The translations under genes and the position numbers were made by a program. This document shows positions 1 to 11,060 of a DNA stretch of 64,000 bases, piece by piece (position 1 is the first letter of the stretch; every line of letters begins with the position of its first letter). This DNA comes from Choristoneura fumiferana (taxonomy: Eukaryota; Arthropoda; Insecta; Lepidoptera; Tortricidae). Where the stretch lies: contig NC_133472.1 in assembly GCF_025370935.1 (NCBI RefSeq), positions 30,232,922 to 30,296,921 of the forward strand, given 5' to 3'. Below the pieces are notes generated by a model. It saw nothing but the letters and a program-made list of their open reading frames with translations. It had not been told where the DNA came from and searched no databases.

Positions 1-283
1 GGTAACGATTGCTTAGATATTCTAAGTTAGAATAATTATTTCGAGTAAAATATCTAACAAACCGCACTATATTACACTGATAATAGTTGCGAATAATAAA
101 ATAATCTACTAGTAAAATAGGCGAATAAAATGAACGCGAACATTATAAAACGCTTCATGAAAAATCGCTACATGAAAAAAGACGAATAGTTAAATTTGCG
201 ATCGTGAAAAACCGCGATATGAAAATTCGCTACTCAGAAAAAATGCGCTTGTGAACATTATTTAACAAACCCCCTAAAACGAT

Positions 284-345
284 TTTTCGATTCAGTGATT
301 TGTTTGCAAAATATTCAACTTTAAAGTGCAAATTTTCATTAAAAT
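284..345 (+). repeat. fragment of a dispersed repeat family
   Basis: The CGATTTTTCGATTCAGTGAT segment and the following 40 bases recur at about 49845-49905 (+), 62222-62290 (+) and 53495-53580 (opposite strand). It is a truncated piece of the longer repeat seen at 49.5-50.1 kb and 53.2-53.9 kb. Confidence 0.7.
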
Positions 346-357
346 CGAGCGCCCCTC

Positions 358-432
358 CCATTCTGAGAGGAGGCCTGTGCCCAGCAGTAAGACGTATATA
401 GGCTGGGATGATGATGATGAACCTAACCTAAC
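358..432 (+). repeat. SINE/RTE-type 3' tail fragment
   Basis: Reads GAGAGGAGGCCTGTGCCCAG, then AGCAGTAAGACGTATATAGGCTGGGATGATGATGATGA (given here as pieces of one run: CAGTAAGACG, TATATAGGCTGG, ATGATGATGA). This is the common lepidopteran RTE-derived tail, also present in the full SINE at 17626-17886 and at 45372-45420. Only the tail survives here. Confidence 0.75.
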
Positions 433-469
433 CTATAGAGTTCTACAGGTGACCATTTAAAAATTTATT

Positions 470-1975
470 TAAAACTAGCTTTTGCCCGCGACTTCGTCCG
501 CGTGGAATAGTAACTTTGGAAAGTTTTTAATTTATTTAGGGTACCTATTCTGCCAATAATAGAACATAGAAACTTCTACGGTTTATGAAACATATTTTAA
601 TACATTGCTTTATTTCTCAACTATTTTTTTTTTCTTCCATTCTTTGGTAAAACATAAATATTTTGCGGGTAGCCACATTTTAGCAATACGACGTGTATTC
701 TACCCTGCCAACACAAAAGGACTAATTCTTCATGGTGAACTCTTGACATCTTACGTCCTTTATTGTAAGTTAGAAGGGTAGGATTATAACTAAGACGGCA
801 TTCTTACTAAGCATAGCTACACATATTTCCGATAAATATACTTATAGTGAATTTATTTGGACGAACCTTCATCCCCATATTTTCAAGTATGAAAAATGTC
901 GAAATGTGAAAAGAGCCGGAACAAATGTTTTTTAGGGTTCCGTACCTCAAAAGGAACTTTGCTGTCCATCTATCCGTCTGTCTGTCAAGACCCTTTATCC
1001 CGTAATCGCGCGGAGTATGTATCGAGTTGAAATTAAAACCCTAAACTCAGGTCAATAGTCCCGGAAGCTGTGAAAAAATTGAACTTCTAAGTTAACGTCG
1101 TCAAAAGCTACAGTCATTAAAAAGGTGGTTCCATACAAATCGCCTTAACAGAAAAAGTTATAGGGTACTCCTGGCTGTCTTAGAAACTTGGAATTTTGTA
1201 TAAAAGTAGATCTATTAGCATTTTTTCCCCCCTTATAGCAAAATAAATAAGAAAAATCTGAAAATCATAATTTTTAATTTCTGACTGTCTATGTCAATAA
1301 GCCATCTAAAATTACCCCACGTTGCGTACATTTTGCTTATAAGCTTAAAATAGGCTCTGCTAACACTGGATATTCATAAATACCTACGTACGGAACCCTT
1401 GATGCGCGAGTCCAAGTCAAATTGAACCGATTTTTTTTAGTTCTTATCGAAAACTCAAACACAAAGATTCTTTGATTTATCTGTGATAATGGCCACGTTC
1501 CATATAAATTTTCATCCCCTATTTCATCCCCTCGCAGGTAAAATTTTCAAACACGCTTGAAAAAATATCTATTTATTTTTTTATAAGTGCCCAAATGCCA
1601 AGTTTCATAAAGAACCATCGATTTATCTTCGACAATGACGACCTTCATGTAAAATTTCATCCCCTATTTTACCCCCTCACAGAAAGAATAAAAAAAGGCG
1701 TGAACAAATGTCTATTTATCTCTTAATCGCGTGCCGAAATGGCAAGTTTCATGGTTTTATCTTCGACAGCGACGAACTTCCACCATATAAACTTTCATCC
1801 CCTATTTCAACCCCTTAAAGCCTCTTTTTCGCGATAAAAGATAGCTTATGTTCTTTCCCAAGGTCTGTTCTATCTCTGTACCAAAATTCATCCAAATCGG
1901 TTCAGCGGTTTTGTCGTGAAAGCGTAACAGACAGACAGACAGAGTTACTTTCGCATTTATAATATTATATAAGTA
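470..1975 (-). mobile_element. Helitron-like element, copy 1
   Basis: On the minus strand the element begins near TACTAATATTATAAATGCGA-like sequence (about 1965) followed by a (CTGT)n block, and ends with a GC-rich hairpin (CGCGGACGAAGTCGCG) about 12 nt before CTAG/T (471). A short 3' hairpin followed by CTRR and insertion at A/T is the Helitron signature. The body has repeated modules resembling TTTCATCCCCTATTTC. No Rep/helicase frame is present, so it is non-autonomous. The same layout occurs at 38665-40965. Classification rests on termini only. Confidence 0.55.
933..1441 (+). repeat. nested repeat with TACGGAACCC-type ends
   Basis: Starts AGGGTTCCGTACCTCAAAAG and ends with TACGGAACCCTTGATGCGCG plus a T run, so the ends are inverted copies of GGTTCCGTA. 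It lies inside the Helitron-like copy. Related sequence is at 39770-40200 (inside copy 2) and 28600-29147. Confidence 0.6.
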
Positions 1976-1979
1976 AATA

Positions 1980-4528
1980 AGTAATCTAAGTAAATAAGTA
2001 TATATGCATAAGTATAATAAGTATGGAAATATGGATGTACGGTTTCAGCGGGAAAAAAAATTACGTCTAAGAATAATTATGACCAACGTTACATTATGAC
2101 TTATAGAATCGAATTATGACAGTCGAAAGGATCCCTTAAAATTATACATTACACATAGAAATAGAGATCAACTCTAACTCAAACAATATCATGCTGCTGT
2201 AAATAAGTCGGCGCTTTATTGAATAATGTACTGAAAAGTACTTACTTGGCTTTAGGATTAGGAGCTAGACTAAGGCCACGAATAATTAGTAACAACGTAA
2301 TATTTTGTAAAAAAGACTTTCCAATTTACCTGTAAAACATAAAACTCAATTTTTTATACAATCTTAAAGTTTCGGCTCAATCAACTTTGTTTTGTGGCAA
2401 AAAATTTGTCCAACGACTTTGGGCCAGTCTACGATAATTAACAAGTTTTACGAGTGCGTCTCGCAACATCATAATTCGCGATCATTTGATATTTACGAAA
2501 GCTGTCGCAGGCGCAGGCGGGGATGCCAGCTCCATTGTCTGCTGAGCTGAGTCACAGGACAGGCGGCGCAGCTATTTCGGTTTGCCATGCGTAGGCGGCG
2601 CATGCCATCCCTATCTCTTGTCTCTTGACCTGCTCAGGAACACTAGGAAATGCTTAGCTGTCTGTACAAACGTCGCGTCGCATATCCAGCCTGCCTCAGC
2701 TATACGGTATCTTTGACACTTTTAAGTAAATTGGACCGCCGCCGAAGTATCAAAGTTAACAGGCACGAATTTGACACAAATTGTCTTATTATCAATTATT
2801 ATTATTACCACTGAACATTAAAAATCGGCCAAGTGCGTGTTTTTTTTTTAAATACGTAATCCTCCAACATAATCGGAGCCTATGTTTATCTCATTCATAC
2901 CAGTTCCCGCGTTTATTCTTCTCGTACTTTTATTCCTCGTGCATTTTCTTTCTTGCTTCCATCATCTTTCGCTGCTTTTTATGGTTGAGACTCCCATATA
3001 CTCTTCTAATGTCTTCATCTTTGTGAGCTTTGTGTAATTTTAGGGTAAATGGTTGTAGCCGTTTCTTTATTCTGACTTATTGCTTACATAATTTGTTATC
3101 TTAGTCTACTTAACATTATATTACATTCTACTTAATCTAACTTAACCCATATCTACCTACTTGACAATATGCTACTGTTTAACTACAATTTGTCAGTTTT
3201 ATTTTGTATGCTAAGTATTAATATATTATATTATATTATATTAGCATAATTAATTACCTATTTTTATTTCTTAATATTACCTTTCTTGCTATTTTATACA
3301 GTATTTTATAATTTATCTCTATTTTGTCCTTTTATTATTTCCCTTAAGCTCTCTCTATTCAGTTTTGTCTCCATCTTGCTCTCCAAGTTATGGCGTTCTA
3401 CACCATACACTGGACAGTCTAGTATCAAGTGTGCCAAGTGCGTGTTAGACTATGCGCAGTATAAGGTTCCATAATAAGATGTGGCAAATATATAATATTA
3501 TTAAATTTTGTCAACTATTACTCATCGTCAAGCCTAAGTACTAATCTGTGTGTGCTAGGTGTCCTTTTAAATTCATTATAAGTATGTACTCGTAAACCGA
3601 TACCATTATCGTGAATTTTATCAAGTAACCTATTCAAATAACCCTCCTTCGGGCAGTCAGGTAAAAACAGCATTTAGCTGACAGGAAGACTTAACACTAC
3701 ATTTAAGTCCATAGTTATAAATATGTATGTTAGTCTGTAAGGTATTTATTGTATGGGCCAAGTTGCCCGAAATAAATGAATTTATTATTTTATTAAATTA
3801 TTATAGTCGGGTTTCCATAGTAGGTAAGTCGGCCCTGACATCAAATGGGCTCCAGTTTTTTTTGTGAGTACCTCTCATAGTGAAGAATATTTTTGCTGAG
3901 TATGAACATCCTATACTTGTTACAGTTTTTGAGTTATATTTTTTTTAAAGATTTTTTTAAATTTATTTGTTTTTGGGATGTATTCAAGCGATTAGTTTAA
4001 AATTTTGAAAAGATGTTCTTTATATAAACTTGTATCGCCACTCAAAAAACTAAAACTAGTTATAATATGTAAAAAAATAAATTTGTTTTATGTGGTTCTA
4101 AAGTAGAGATATCTCGAGTTTTTTCCCAAAATGGTGTTTTTCAGTGTCGTCGTACAAGTACGACTCTCATAAAATTCTTATTTCTATTTTTTATTTTACT
4201 ACCGATTTGTGCTCATAATAATCGCTCTTCATATTTTTTTTCTCATACTTTTTTTGTTCAAAAAATGGAGAGGAACCCAGCACCACACGGGTCTAGAAAA
4301 AAAGGAGAGGGGAGGATACCTCATAAAATCACGAATGACGCATTCTTATTGGTCAATTTAATTTCACTTGCAACAGACGATTAGGTACTTATGAAATTCC
4401 TATTATTATATTTTAAAAAGTCGTATCGCTTTATGAAATGCATATATTGATACGACCTGTTTTCGTAATGTGTTACATTGTTGTCGTGTTTTGCGAGCCA
4501 TAATTGAGTCAGCTGTTAAATGGACATA
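1980..4528. other. intergenic or intronic AT-rich DNA, no gene seen
   Basis: No supported gene. It holds a moderately GC-rich patch at 2480-2720 with no recognisable reading frame, simple AT repeats near 3220-3240, and a divergent repeat piece (CCTCCTTCGGGCAGTC at 3643) that recurs at 60016. The reading frames at 2781-3026 and 3286-3474 look like chance frames in T-rich DNA. Confidence 0.5.
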
Positions 4529-4912
4529 CAGTGTGGAAAAATAAGTCAGGCCCTGGAGGGAAACTATCTTAAATCCTTAAGTTGGCTCATTTTACTTAAA
4601 AGAGGCATTCCTTTATTTTAAAAAAGAAACAAAACTGCATTCAAAGATTTTCTAAAACTCGCTTGCCTCGCCCGGAACCAACTAAAATTAAAAGAAACAA
4701 ACACTTGCTATTTTATTATACCTTCTAATCGATAGGATTATTATTCAGGATAAAACTTCTCTAACAAACATTTGGTCTTACTCTCGTCTGTCGTACAAGA
4801 TATCAATGAAGAATACCTATACAAGTTCTTTAATGAAAATTACCTAGTACTTTCAACAAGTAAAATACACGTAACAGTTCTCTTACCTATCTCTCCAACA
4901 TTCAAAGACTAA

Positions 4913-5605
4913 CAGCCTTATTCATAAAAAGTTAGAGCCTCCTTGAAGGCTCCTTGAAGGCCCGATGCTAAAAAACATGATTCATAAACGTCTGTTAGCG
5001 CTAATCAGTCGATCAAGGCTCTGCTAAAGTTAGAGGACCGTAGACCCTCCTTTATCTCTCTGCTAAGTCACAAAATGGCCGCCACAAGTTTGAACAGCTG
5101 ACTTTGACTAGAGCAAAAAACCATAGGTACCGAAGATATTTATAGTGAAGGCAGGGCTACGCAGATTAAAAAAAAAAACAGGAAAATTTATTTTCAGGAA
5201 TTTGTATTTAAAAATCCTCTAAAGTAGCAACAATAAATTAACAATAAATATGAAAAAAAAAATAAGGATGATTAACATAATTATGGCTTTTTGCACAACA
5301 TAAACATGCGGATCGGAAATGGCGGGAAAACAAACATCTCGCTTTTTATTTTTTTTCCTGGTAATTTGCTGTCACTGCTGTCAATTTTTTTTTTTTAAAT
5401 TATCGATTAGGCCATTTTTTGTCTTTGATTTGTCAAGGTGGCCAACATAACGCGTCTAATCCGTCTATCAGCAGCTCAACAACTAGCAGACTGCTAGCAA
5501 GCGTTTATGAATCATACTTCTTGACAACCGTCTAACAAGCTTAATCAGTCTGCTAAGTAACAGACCGATCAAACCTCAATTAAGGATTTTTTATGAATAA
5601 GGCTG
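4913..5605. mobile_element. nested MITE, PIF/Harbinger-like target duplication
   Basis: Both ends read CAGCCTTATTCATAAAAA inward and are flanked by TAA (4910-4912 and 5606-5608). A 3-bp TAA duplication is typical of PIF/Harbinger insertions. The subterminal regions also mirror each other loosely (GATTCATAAACG at 4980, CGTTTATGAATCA at 5502). No transposase frame. Partial relatives begin CTTATTCATAAAAAG at 37202 and 57673. Confidence 0.8.
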
Positions 5606-5714
5606 TAATAATATAATTTTTCTCAAAAATGTCCGTAAAAGTTGACATTATTCTTTACATATCAGAAGGTGAAGTGCATAGTTTATGGTCAGCGAAAAAT
5701 TAAAAAGTTAAAAA

Positions 5715-5763
5715 GATTGCAGGCGCGCTAGCTCGACAATAATGAATTAGCGCGCCTGCAATC
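5715..5763. repeat. perfect 16-bp stem hairpin
   Basis: GATTGCAGGCGCGCTA at 5715-5730 is exactly repeated in inverse at 5748-5763 with a 17-nt loop. The GC-rich stem stands out in AT-rich flanks within the Tc1/mariner-type element. Confidence 0.85.
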
Positions 5764-6104
5764 AGTCACATTTTTTTTCAAGTTAAAAAGGCCATGGAAA
5801 TGTTGGCAAAAGTCGTATACAGCCAAGTCTAATGGCCGGTATCAGATATTTTGTTGGAACTCCGGACTTTTTCTATTGGGTCTGAAATAGCTTGTTGTGT
5901 TTTCGGTGGAAAAATACACCTGCAGTTTATTTTTAATGAAAAAAGGCGGGAACGCATAAGAAAATTATTGGAATAAAATTAAATTTTATAATATATTTTG
6001 AGAAAAAGTTTATTGTATTTCAGAATTATTCACCATTTTTGAGAAAAGCTTTATATTAGTCTCGGCTGCAAGCTCGTCCGTTTAATACTCATACTCAGCC
6101 AGCA

Positions 6105-6300
6105 ATTGCCTACTTCCAGGCCACGACAATAATTGACTATTTCAACAAGATGGTGCACCTGCCCACAAAAGCGGAATTTCCAGGGCTTAACTCAATGAAA
6201 ATTTCAATGTCTGGATAGGGTTTAAACGGGACGATTAGATGGCCTGCAAGAAGTCCAGCAAGTCTGCAGAATAGGTATTCTTCATTGATATCTTGTACGA
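6105..6300 (+). pseudogene. relic Tc1/mariner transposase, second catalytic Asp block
   Basis: The frame from 6138 reads LFQQDGAPAHKSGISRA, then a stop, then LNENFNVWIG. FQQDGAPAH is the hallmark around the second catalytic Asp of Tc1/mariner transposases. After a frameshift, IRWPARSPASL matches the WPxRSPDL block around the third catalytic residue, but the expected Asp is not present. Stops, a frameshift and the altered residue make it non-functional. It lies in the host element's right half, running into the inverted repeat. Confidence 0.8.
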
Positions 6301-6551
6301 CAGACGAAAGTAAGACCAAATGTTTGTTAGAGAAATTTTATCCTGAATAATAATCCTATCATAATAAAATAGCGTGTTTTTATTTTATTTTAGTTGGTTC
6401 GAGTTCCGGGCGAGGCAAGCGAGTTTTAGAAAATCTTTGAATGCAGTTTTGTTTCTTTGGAAAAATAAAGGAGACATCCCTGAAGTAAAATGAGCCAACT
6501 TAAGGATTTAAGATAGTTTCTCTCTAGGGCCCGACTTATTTTTCCACCCTG

Positions 6552-7373
6552 TACGAGTATATAGGCAGTCTTGGGTACTCCTGGGTTTAGGTTAAGATAT
6601 AACCTAAGTTATTGCGTCAAACGTTGCGTTCACATTGCGTCGAAGTCAAGCTACTATTGTGCATCCCTCCCCTTGTTGAGCTGTCCGTCTGGCAGGTTGC
6701 CCTCCCTCCAGTAAACTGTGAAAGCTATAACAGCAACAGCCCGTTCGCAAAAAAAAACTGTTCCTAAATTGCCAAACCATGAAACAATCAGCTGACGCTT
6801 AATAGTCATCCGTGCACTTTTGATTTCGTACGGCACTTTGATCCAGTGCACCGGCGATGCTCCAAATGCCGGTTAGATGGATCGCACGTTTCGGCTTAAT
6901 AGTGGGCGTACCTACCTACTTACTCGAGCGTCGACGACTGAAAAAACGAGTTCATTGAATGATGTACAAAAAGCGGCGATGCTTTGGCTTTGGTGGATGT
7001 GGTATGTTTGTATGCGGTAATAAATTCAAATTTTAAGCTTATAGTTAAACAATAACCGTTTGTAAGTACCAATGGGAACATTTTAAATAAGTCTGTTCTC
7101 TTTAACCAACTTTTACGCACCATACGTCGAAGACTTAATTTAAGAAAAAAATATATACCGTTATTAAATGCTCGTAGGTGATTGAACTGATTGGATGTGT
7201 CACTAATACAAATAATCAAGCAAATAATAGAGTCCATTCACAGAATAATCATTTATCAGATTGATCTGTGAATTGACTTATGTTCTTTAGGTTTGTTTTT
7301 GCGTACTTTCCATCCCCAAAGTAGGTATATACTCTTTCCACTGCACTGTAGGTAGTGCAGAATACAATCTAGA
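6552..7373. other. no gene seen
   Basis: Unique-looking sequence between the transposon and the GC-rich tandem repeat. The minus-strand frames at 6654-6851 and 6920-7237 have no recognisable motif and are treated as chance. Confidence 0.4.
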
Positions 7374-8097
7374 GTTGGAGCGGTCTGAGCATAGAGCAGC
7401 CAGGGGCGCACGGCGCACGGCCGGTCAGAGCCGGCGCCGCCCGTGGCCCGCGGCACGTCGGAGACCCGCGGACCCGCTACGCAGCGACCCGCCGCTCTCT
7501 CTACTACTAGTTGGAGCGGTCTGAGCATTGAGCAGCCAGGGGCGCACGGCGCACAGCCGGCCAGAGCCGACGCCGCGCGTGGCCCGTGGCGCGTCGGCAA
7601 CCCGCGGACCTGCTACTACTGCCCGCTACGCAGCGACCCGCCGCTCTCTCTATGACTAGTTGGAGCGGTCTGAGCATAGAGCAGCCAGGGGCGCACGGCG
7701 CACGGCCGGCCAGAGTTGCCGCCGCCCGTGGCCCGCGGCACGTCGGCGACCCGCGGACCCGCTACGCAGCGACCCGCCGCTCTCTCTACTACTAGTTGGA
7801 GCGGTCTGAGCATTGAGCAGCCAGGGGCGCACGGCGCACAGCCGGCCAGAGCCGACGCCGCGCGTGGCCCGTGGCGCGTCGGCAACCCGCGGACCTGCTA
7901 CTACTGCCCGCTACGCAGCGACCCGCCGCTCTCTCTATGACTAGTTGGAGCGGTCTGAGCATAGAGCAGCCAGGGGCGCACGGCGCACGGCCGGCCAGAG
8001 TTGCCGCCGCGCGTGGCCCGCGGCACGTCGGCGACCCGCGGACCCGCTACTGCCGCCCGCTACGCAGCGACCTGCCACTCTCTCTACTACTTCTTAC
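7374..8097. repeat. GC-rich higher-order tandem repeat
   Basis: Units start with GTTGGAGCGGTCTGAGCAT at 7374, 7510, 7659, 7795 and 7944, giving alternating spacings of 136 and 149 bp. The true period is thus a 285-bp dimer, present about 2.5 times. The 149-bp unit differs by an inserted TGCTACTACTGCC. The dimers are almost identical, with a few substitutions in the first, so the duplication is recent. All long frames across it (both strands) repeat with the units and are best seen as artefacts of GC-rich DNA. Confidence 0.95.
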
Positions 8098-8339
8098 TAA
8101 TCACCATCAGTTATTCTGACTGATGAATCATACGTGTATACTATTTACAGTTCTAATGCCAAAACCATCTGTCTGACTTTGCCTTACTATCAGTATTTAT
8201 CTTTACAAATTCTACAATCGCTGTGTAGTCCAAATCGTCTTATCATTTAACGTAGATATGCTTCTGTTTTGGCTGTTATTGATTTTTATCGCGAGTCCTA
8301 ATTTTTATGACTCGTCGGGTAATGGGAACGTAAACGTAT

Positions 8340-8900
8340 GAAATATGGCAACGTCCGCTAATGTAGAGTCACCTGTCTATGCTAGCTCTAGAGTTGCGCA
8401 TCGCGATTGTGATTGGGCAAATGTACGATGCGGGCGCGGAAGCGGGTGGCGGCGCGGCCCAGTGGGCGCGGGCGGCCGGCACGGCGGGAACGCGTCGTTT
8501 TGCGGTACAGTGAGAGTGGTGTGGAAGCAGCATAGTGGTGCGGCGAGGGCGAGTGCGGTCGATGAGCCCGACGCAGAGGGCAGCACGGAGCCGCCGCGGG
8601 GGGCGCCGCACGCCCCGCTGCCCGCGCACTCCGCGCGGCCGCGCCGCGCGCTCACTAATGCGTCATACCGCCATCGAGACTGACGCGGCCTCTCCGCTGC
8701 GTGCACGCGACACTTCGCGCCATGTGAACTTCAGTGTTGACTTATATGTAGATACAAGAGACTCGCCGCCTCAATTGATACTCTCATTAGGCTCGCCCTT
8801 TAAATATATCATTAACGGACAGTGACTTTGGTGCATGTGAGCAGACTTAGAGTGATGCATCGTAGCAGCGCACGTGCTCAGGACTCGTCGCCATATCTGA
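8340..8900 (+). promoter_or_regulatory. GC-rich island and candidate promoter/first exon
   Basis: Sequence from about 8420 to 8710 is CpG-rich in an otherwise AT-rich window. It is followed by a TATA-like TTTAAATATA at 8799-8808, an initiator-like ACAGT at 8819, and a strong donor (CTGA/GTAAGT) at 8901. This could be a promoter with a short first exon for a + strand transcript, possibly the miRNA host. The TATA-to-initiator distance is somewhat short. Long frames here (8345-8683 and its shadows) lack recognisable motifs. Confidence 0.35.
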
Positions 8901-8989
8901 GTAAGTAGGGAGTTTATTTTAAAGTGTGACTACATATTGCCGTTAATAAGGCAAACCGTTTAGCGGCGAACAGGCAGTGCGCGTTATTT

Positions 8990-9310
8990 TGGCAGCATGC
9001 GGCGGCGCCGGCCGCCCGGAATGCGGCCTCCGCCCCGCCGCGGAGCGTTGCCGGCGCCGCGCTTGCCGGCGCCGAGCGCGCCGCGCGTAGCGTACTAAAT
9101 AAAGGCGGGGCGCGGCTGCGTGCGCGCGCACCCTCCCGCGTCCTCCTCGTCCTCGGGTCATTGACTCCGCTCCGGCCGCCAGCCACTACTGCCGAGTGCC
9201 GACGCTGCCGAAGACAACAATATTCTCAGAAACGGCACCGCGCTCTTGGCCCCCGAGCGTTAAGTTAAAGGTGGGCTGGCGCCTCTCCAATGTCAATGCC
9301 GATGGTAGGT
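8990..9310 (+). promoter_or_regulatory. second GC-rich island, candidate promoter/first exon
   Basis: A CpG-dense block (GGCGGCGCCGGCCGCC and following) leads into a TATA-like CTAAATAAAGGCGGGGCG near 9094, CpG-rich leader-like sequence, and a possible donor GATG/GTAGGT near 9305. It resembles an insect housekeeping or regulatory promoter with a non-coding first exon. The direction is inferred from the TATA-like and donor order. No coding frame is recognised. Confidence 0.35.
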
Positions 9311-10600
9311 GGCAGCGTGTGAAGTAGTGTGCGTGTCACATCGAAACACTGCGTTCGTACTACTTATTTGCTTTGCTGCTGCGGCTAATGACCCCTGTCC
9401 TGCACCTGGCCGCGTGTGCGACAGCTTCGCAACCCCTCACTAATTCGATACAAAGCAAACTGAGCACAGAAGACCCGTTCTTTTATCAACTCGGAACACG
9501 TTTTAAAAATAGCTGTCTAAACGTTTTATTTCCTGTCAATGTGCCAGTCACTTTGCTCGCATCGCCTGGGTGTTTGCGTTTCACCTGATATACATACTAC
9601 CTACTTTAATAAGTTCTTTTCAAAAAAAATCCCGTACTGTTTTTCGATTATCGTTAGTAGGTAAAGCTTTTATTTTATCTTATCGCAGAACCCACAATTC
9701 ACACACACGCGTGGAGAGTAGCTAAATTGTTTTGTTGGATGTCGTAGTAAAGATAGAACATTAAATTTGGTTCGCGAAAATTGCCAGTTGGTTGTTTCTG
9801 CGTGTACCGTGGGATGTAGCAACTCTGACTTCCCAGGTCACTCTGACTAAGATAGGGTAGGTAGCTGTTTACGATAAGTTTAGTGTTGCGCTTACTAGAT
9901 GCAGTATAAACAACTAAACTGTGACTCAGGCGGACCTAAGTAGTGTTGAGCTGGGAAGGTGGAGTCGCCCCACATGTGACAGTAACGGAACTTCATTCAT
10001 AGGTACCTATGATCATACATAGCATCAATAAACTTACTCTTGCATACCAAAGACTTTGCAAAAACTCTGAGTACCTATACAAACTACTAATTCACGACAT
10101 GTAATTAATTTTACCTGATCAAGTTTTTTATCAAATTAGAATTTTATTCTTAAAACATTTATTTGGAAACTAATGGAACATCAAAGTTTATCTTTCATTG
10201 CAAGAGCGCTAACTTTAATTATACGTTACAAAACCCAATAGGTATGTACCTATGTTAAATTATTTTCGCGAACTGGTACCGTTATACCACAAGTCGCAAG
10301 TAGGTACTTACCTTCAATGATGTTATTGTAATACGATGACACGGAACCTACTTAGGTTCGTAAATGGCGCCATTTTCTACATCAGAGGTTTTTATACGGA
10401 ACCATACATTTCAACTTTGACTTTCTTTCTACAGCTTGGGAAGGAAGAATAATAATAAAATTGAGCGGGTAGCTATTTGAGCAATTTTTGAATTAATCAA
10501 TCAGGTATCGATGTATTATGCTTTCTGCAATACATCCAGCCATTTTTTTAAGAACCCAGCTTTACATGATTCGTGGAAAGCTAAAAATAAATGGTGAACT
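9310..10600. other. no gene seen
   Basis: AT-rich sequence without recognisable coding, repeat ends or RNA structure. The frame at 9373-9588 has no known motif. Confidence 0.4.
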
Positions 10601-11060
10601 TCCCGGTTGAATGGCGTCGCTCGCGGCGAGCGCGGGGAGTGGCAGGCAGCCATTGCCCTCGCCCGGTTTGTTTACAAGTCGACCGCGCGCGGTCAGCGGG
10701 ATGTGCGCCCTACGCGCAGCCCGCAGGGCGCACAGTCGCACCCTCACGGCGCGCGCGACCCCTGCGCTCGCGCCATCTGCGCGCGCACGATAAAAATAAA
10801 CTGCCGCCGACATATACTGCCTACCTAGCAGACATAAAAACTGGCGTCGGTCGGATCCGCCCGTCGCCAGGTGCAATGCGACCCTCGCTCTGCCGAAGAT
10901 GTGACTAGTGCTAGGTCAGTTATTGTAGTGAGATGACGCGGGCGAAGACCCCGCGGGCGACCCCGTGCCAATGACCAGCCCGCCTCGCCGGGCCTCTCGG
11001 CTACTCGACTCGGGGCTACAACTGGGCCACGTGCTACCTCTGACTCATAAAATGAACCTA
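10600..11060. promoter_or_regulatory. third GC-rich island
   Basis: CpG-dense sequence with several overlapping frames on both strands, none with recognisable protein motifs. An ACGATAAAAATAAACTGCCG motif near 10790 is TATA-like. Possible alternative promoter; direction not determinable by eye. Confidence 0.3.

Larger units (their letters stand above)
4529..6551. mobile_element. Tc1/mariner-superfamily transposon with long inverted repeats
   Basis: Both ends read CAGNGTGGAAAAATAAGTC inward and are flanked by TA (4527-4528 and 6552-6553), the Tc1/mariner target duplication. The left arm, 4529 to about 4822, is matched by the inverted right arm, about 6268-6551, with small indels, so the terminal inverted repeats are roughly 290 bp. 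A relic transposase lies inside the right half (6105-6300) and a 693-bp MITE has inserted in the left half (4913-5605). Total length is 2023 bp, or about 1.33 kb without the nested MITE. It is inactive. Confidence 0.85.

Noticed and set aside
6137..6319. 60-residue minus-strand frame
   Set aside because: It is the shadow of the + strand FQQDGAPAH transposase relic and part of an inverted repeat.
7256..8119. Several overlapping 69-114 residue frames in the GC-rich tandem repeat
   Set aside because: They occur on both strands, repeat with the DNA unit and have no protein motif; stop codons are rare in GC-rich DNA.
8345..9186. GC-rich frames of 72-112 residues on both strands
   Set aside because: Overlapping on all frames, Arg/Ala/Pro-rich, no domain; better explained by a CpG-rich island.
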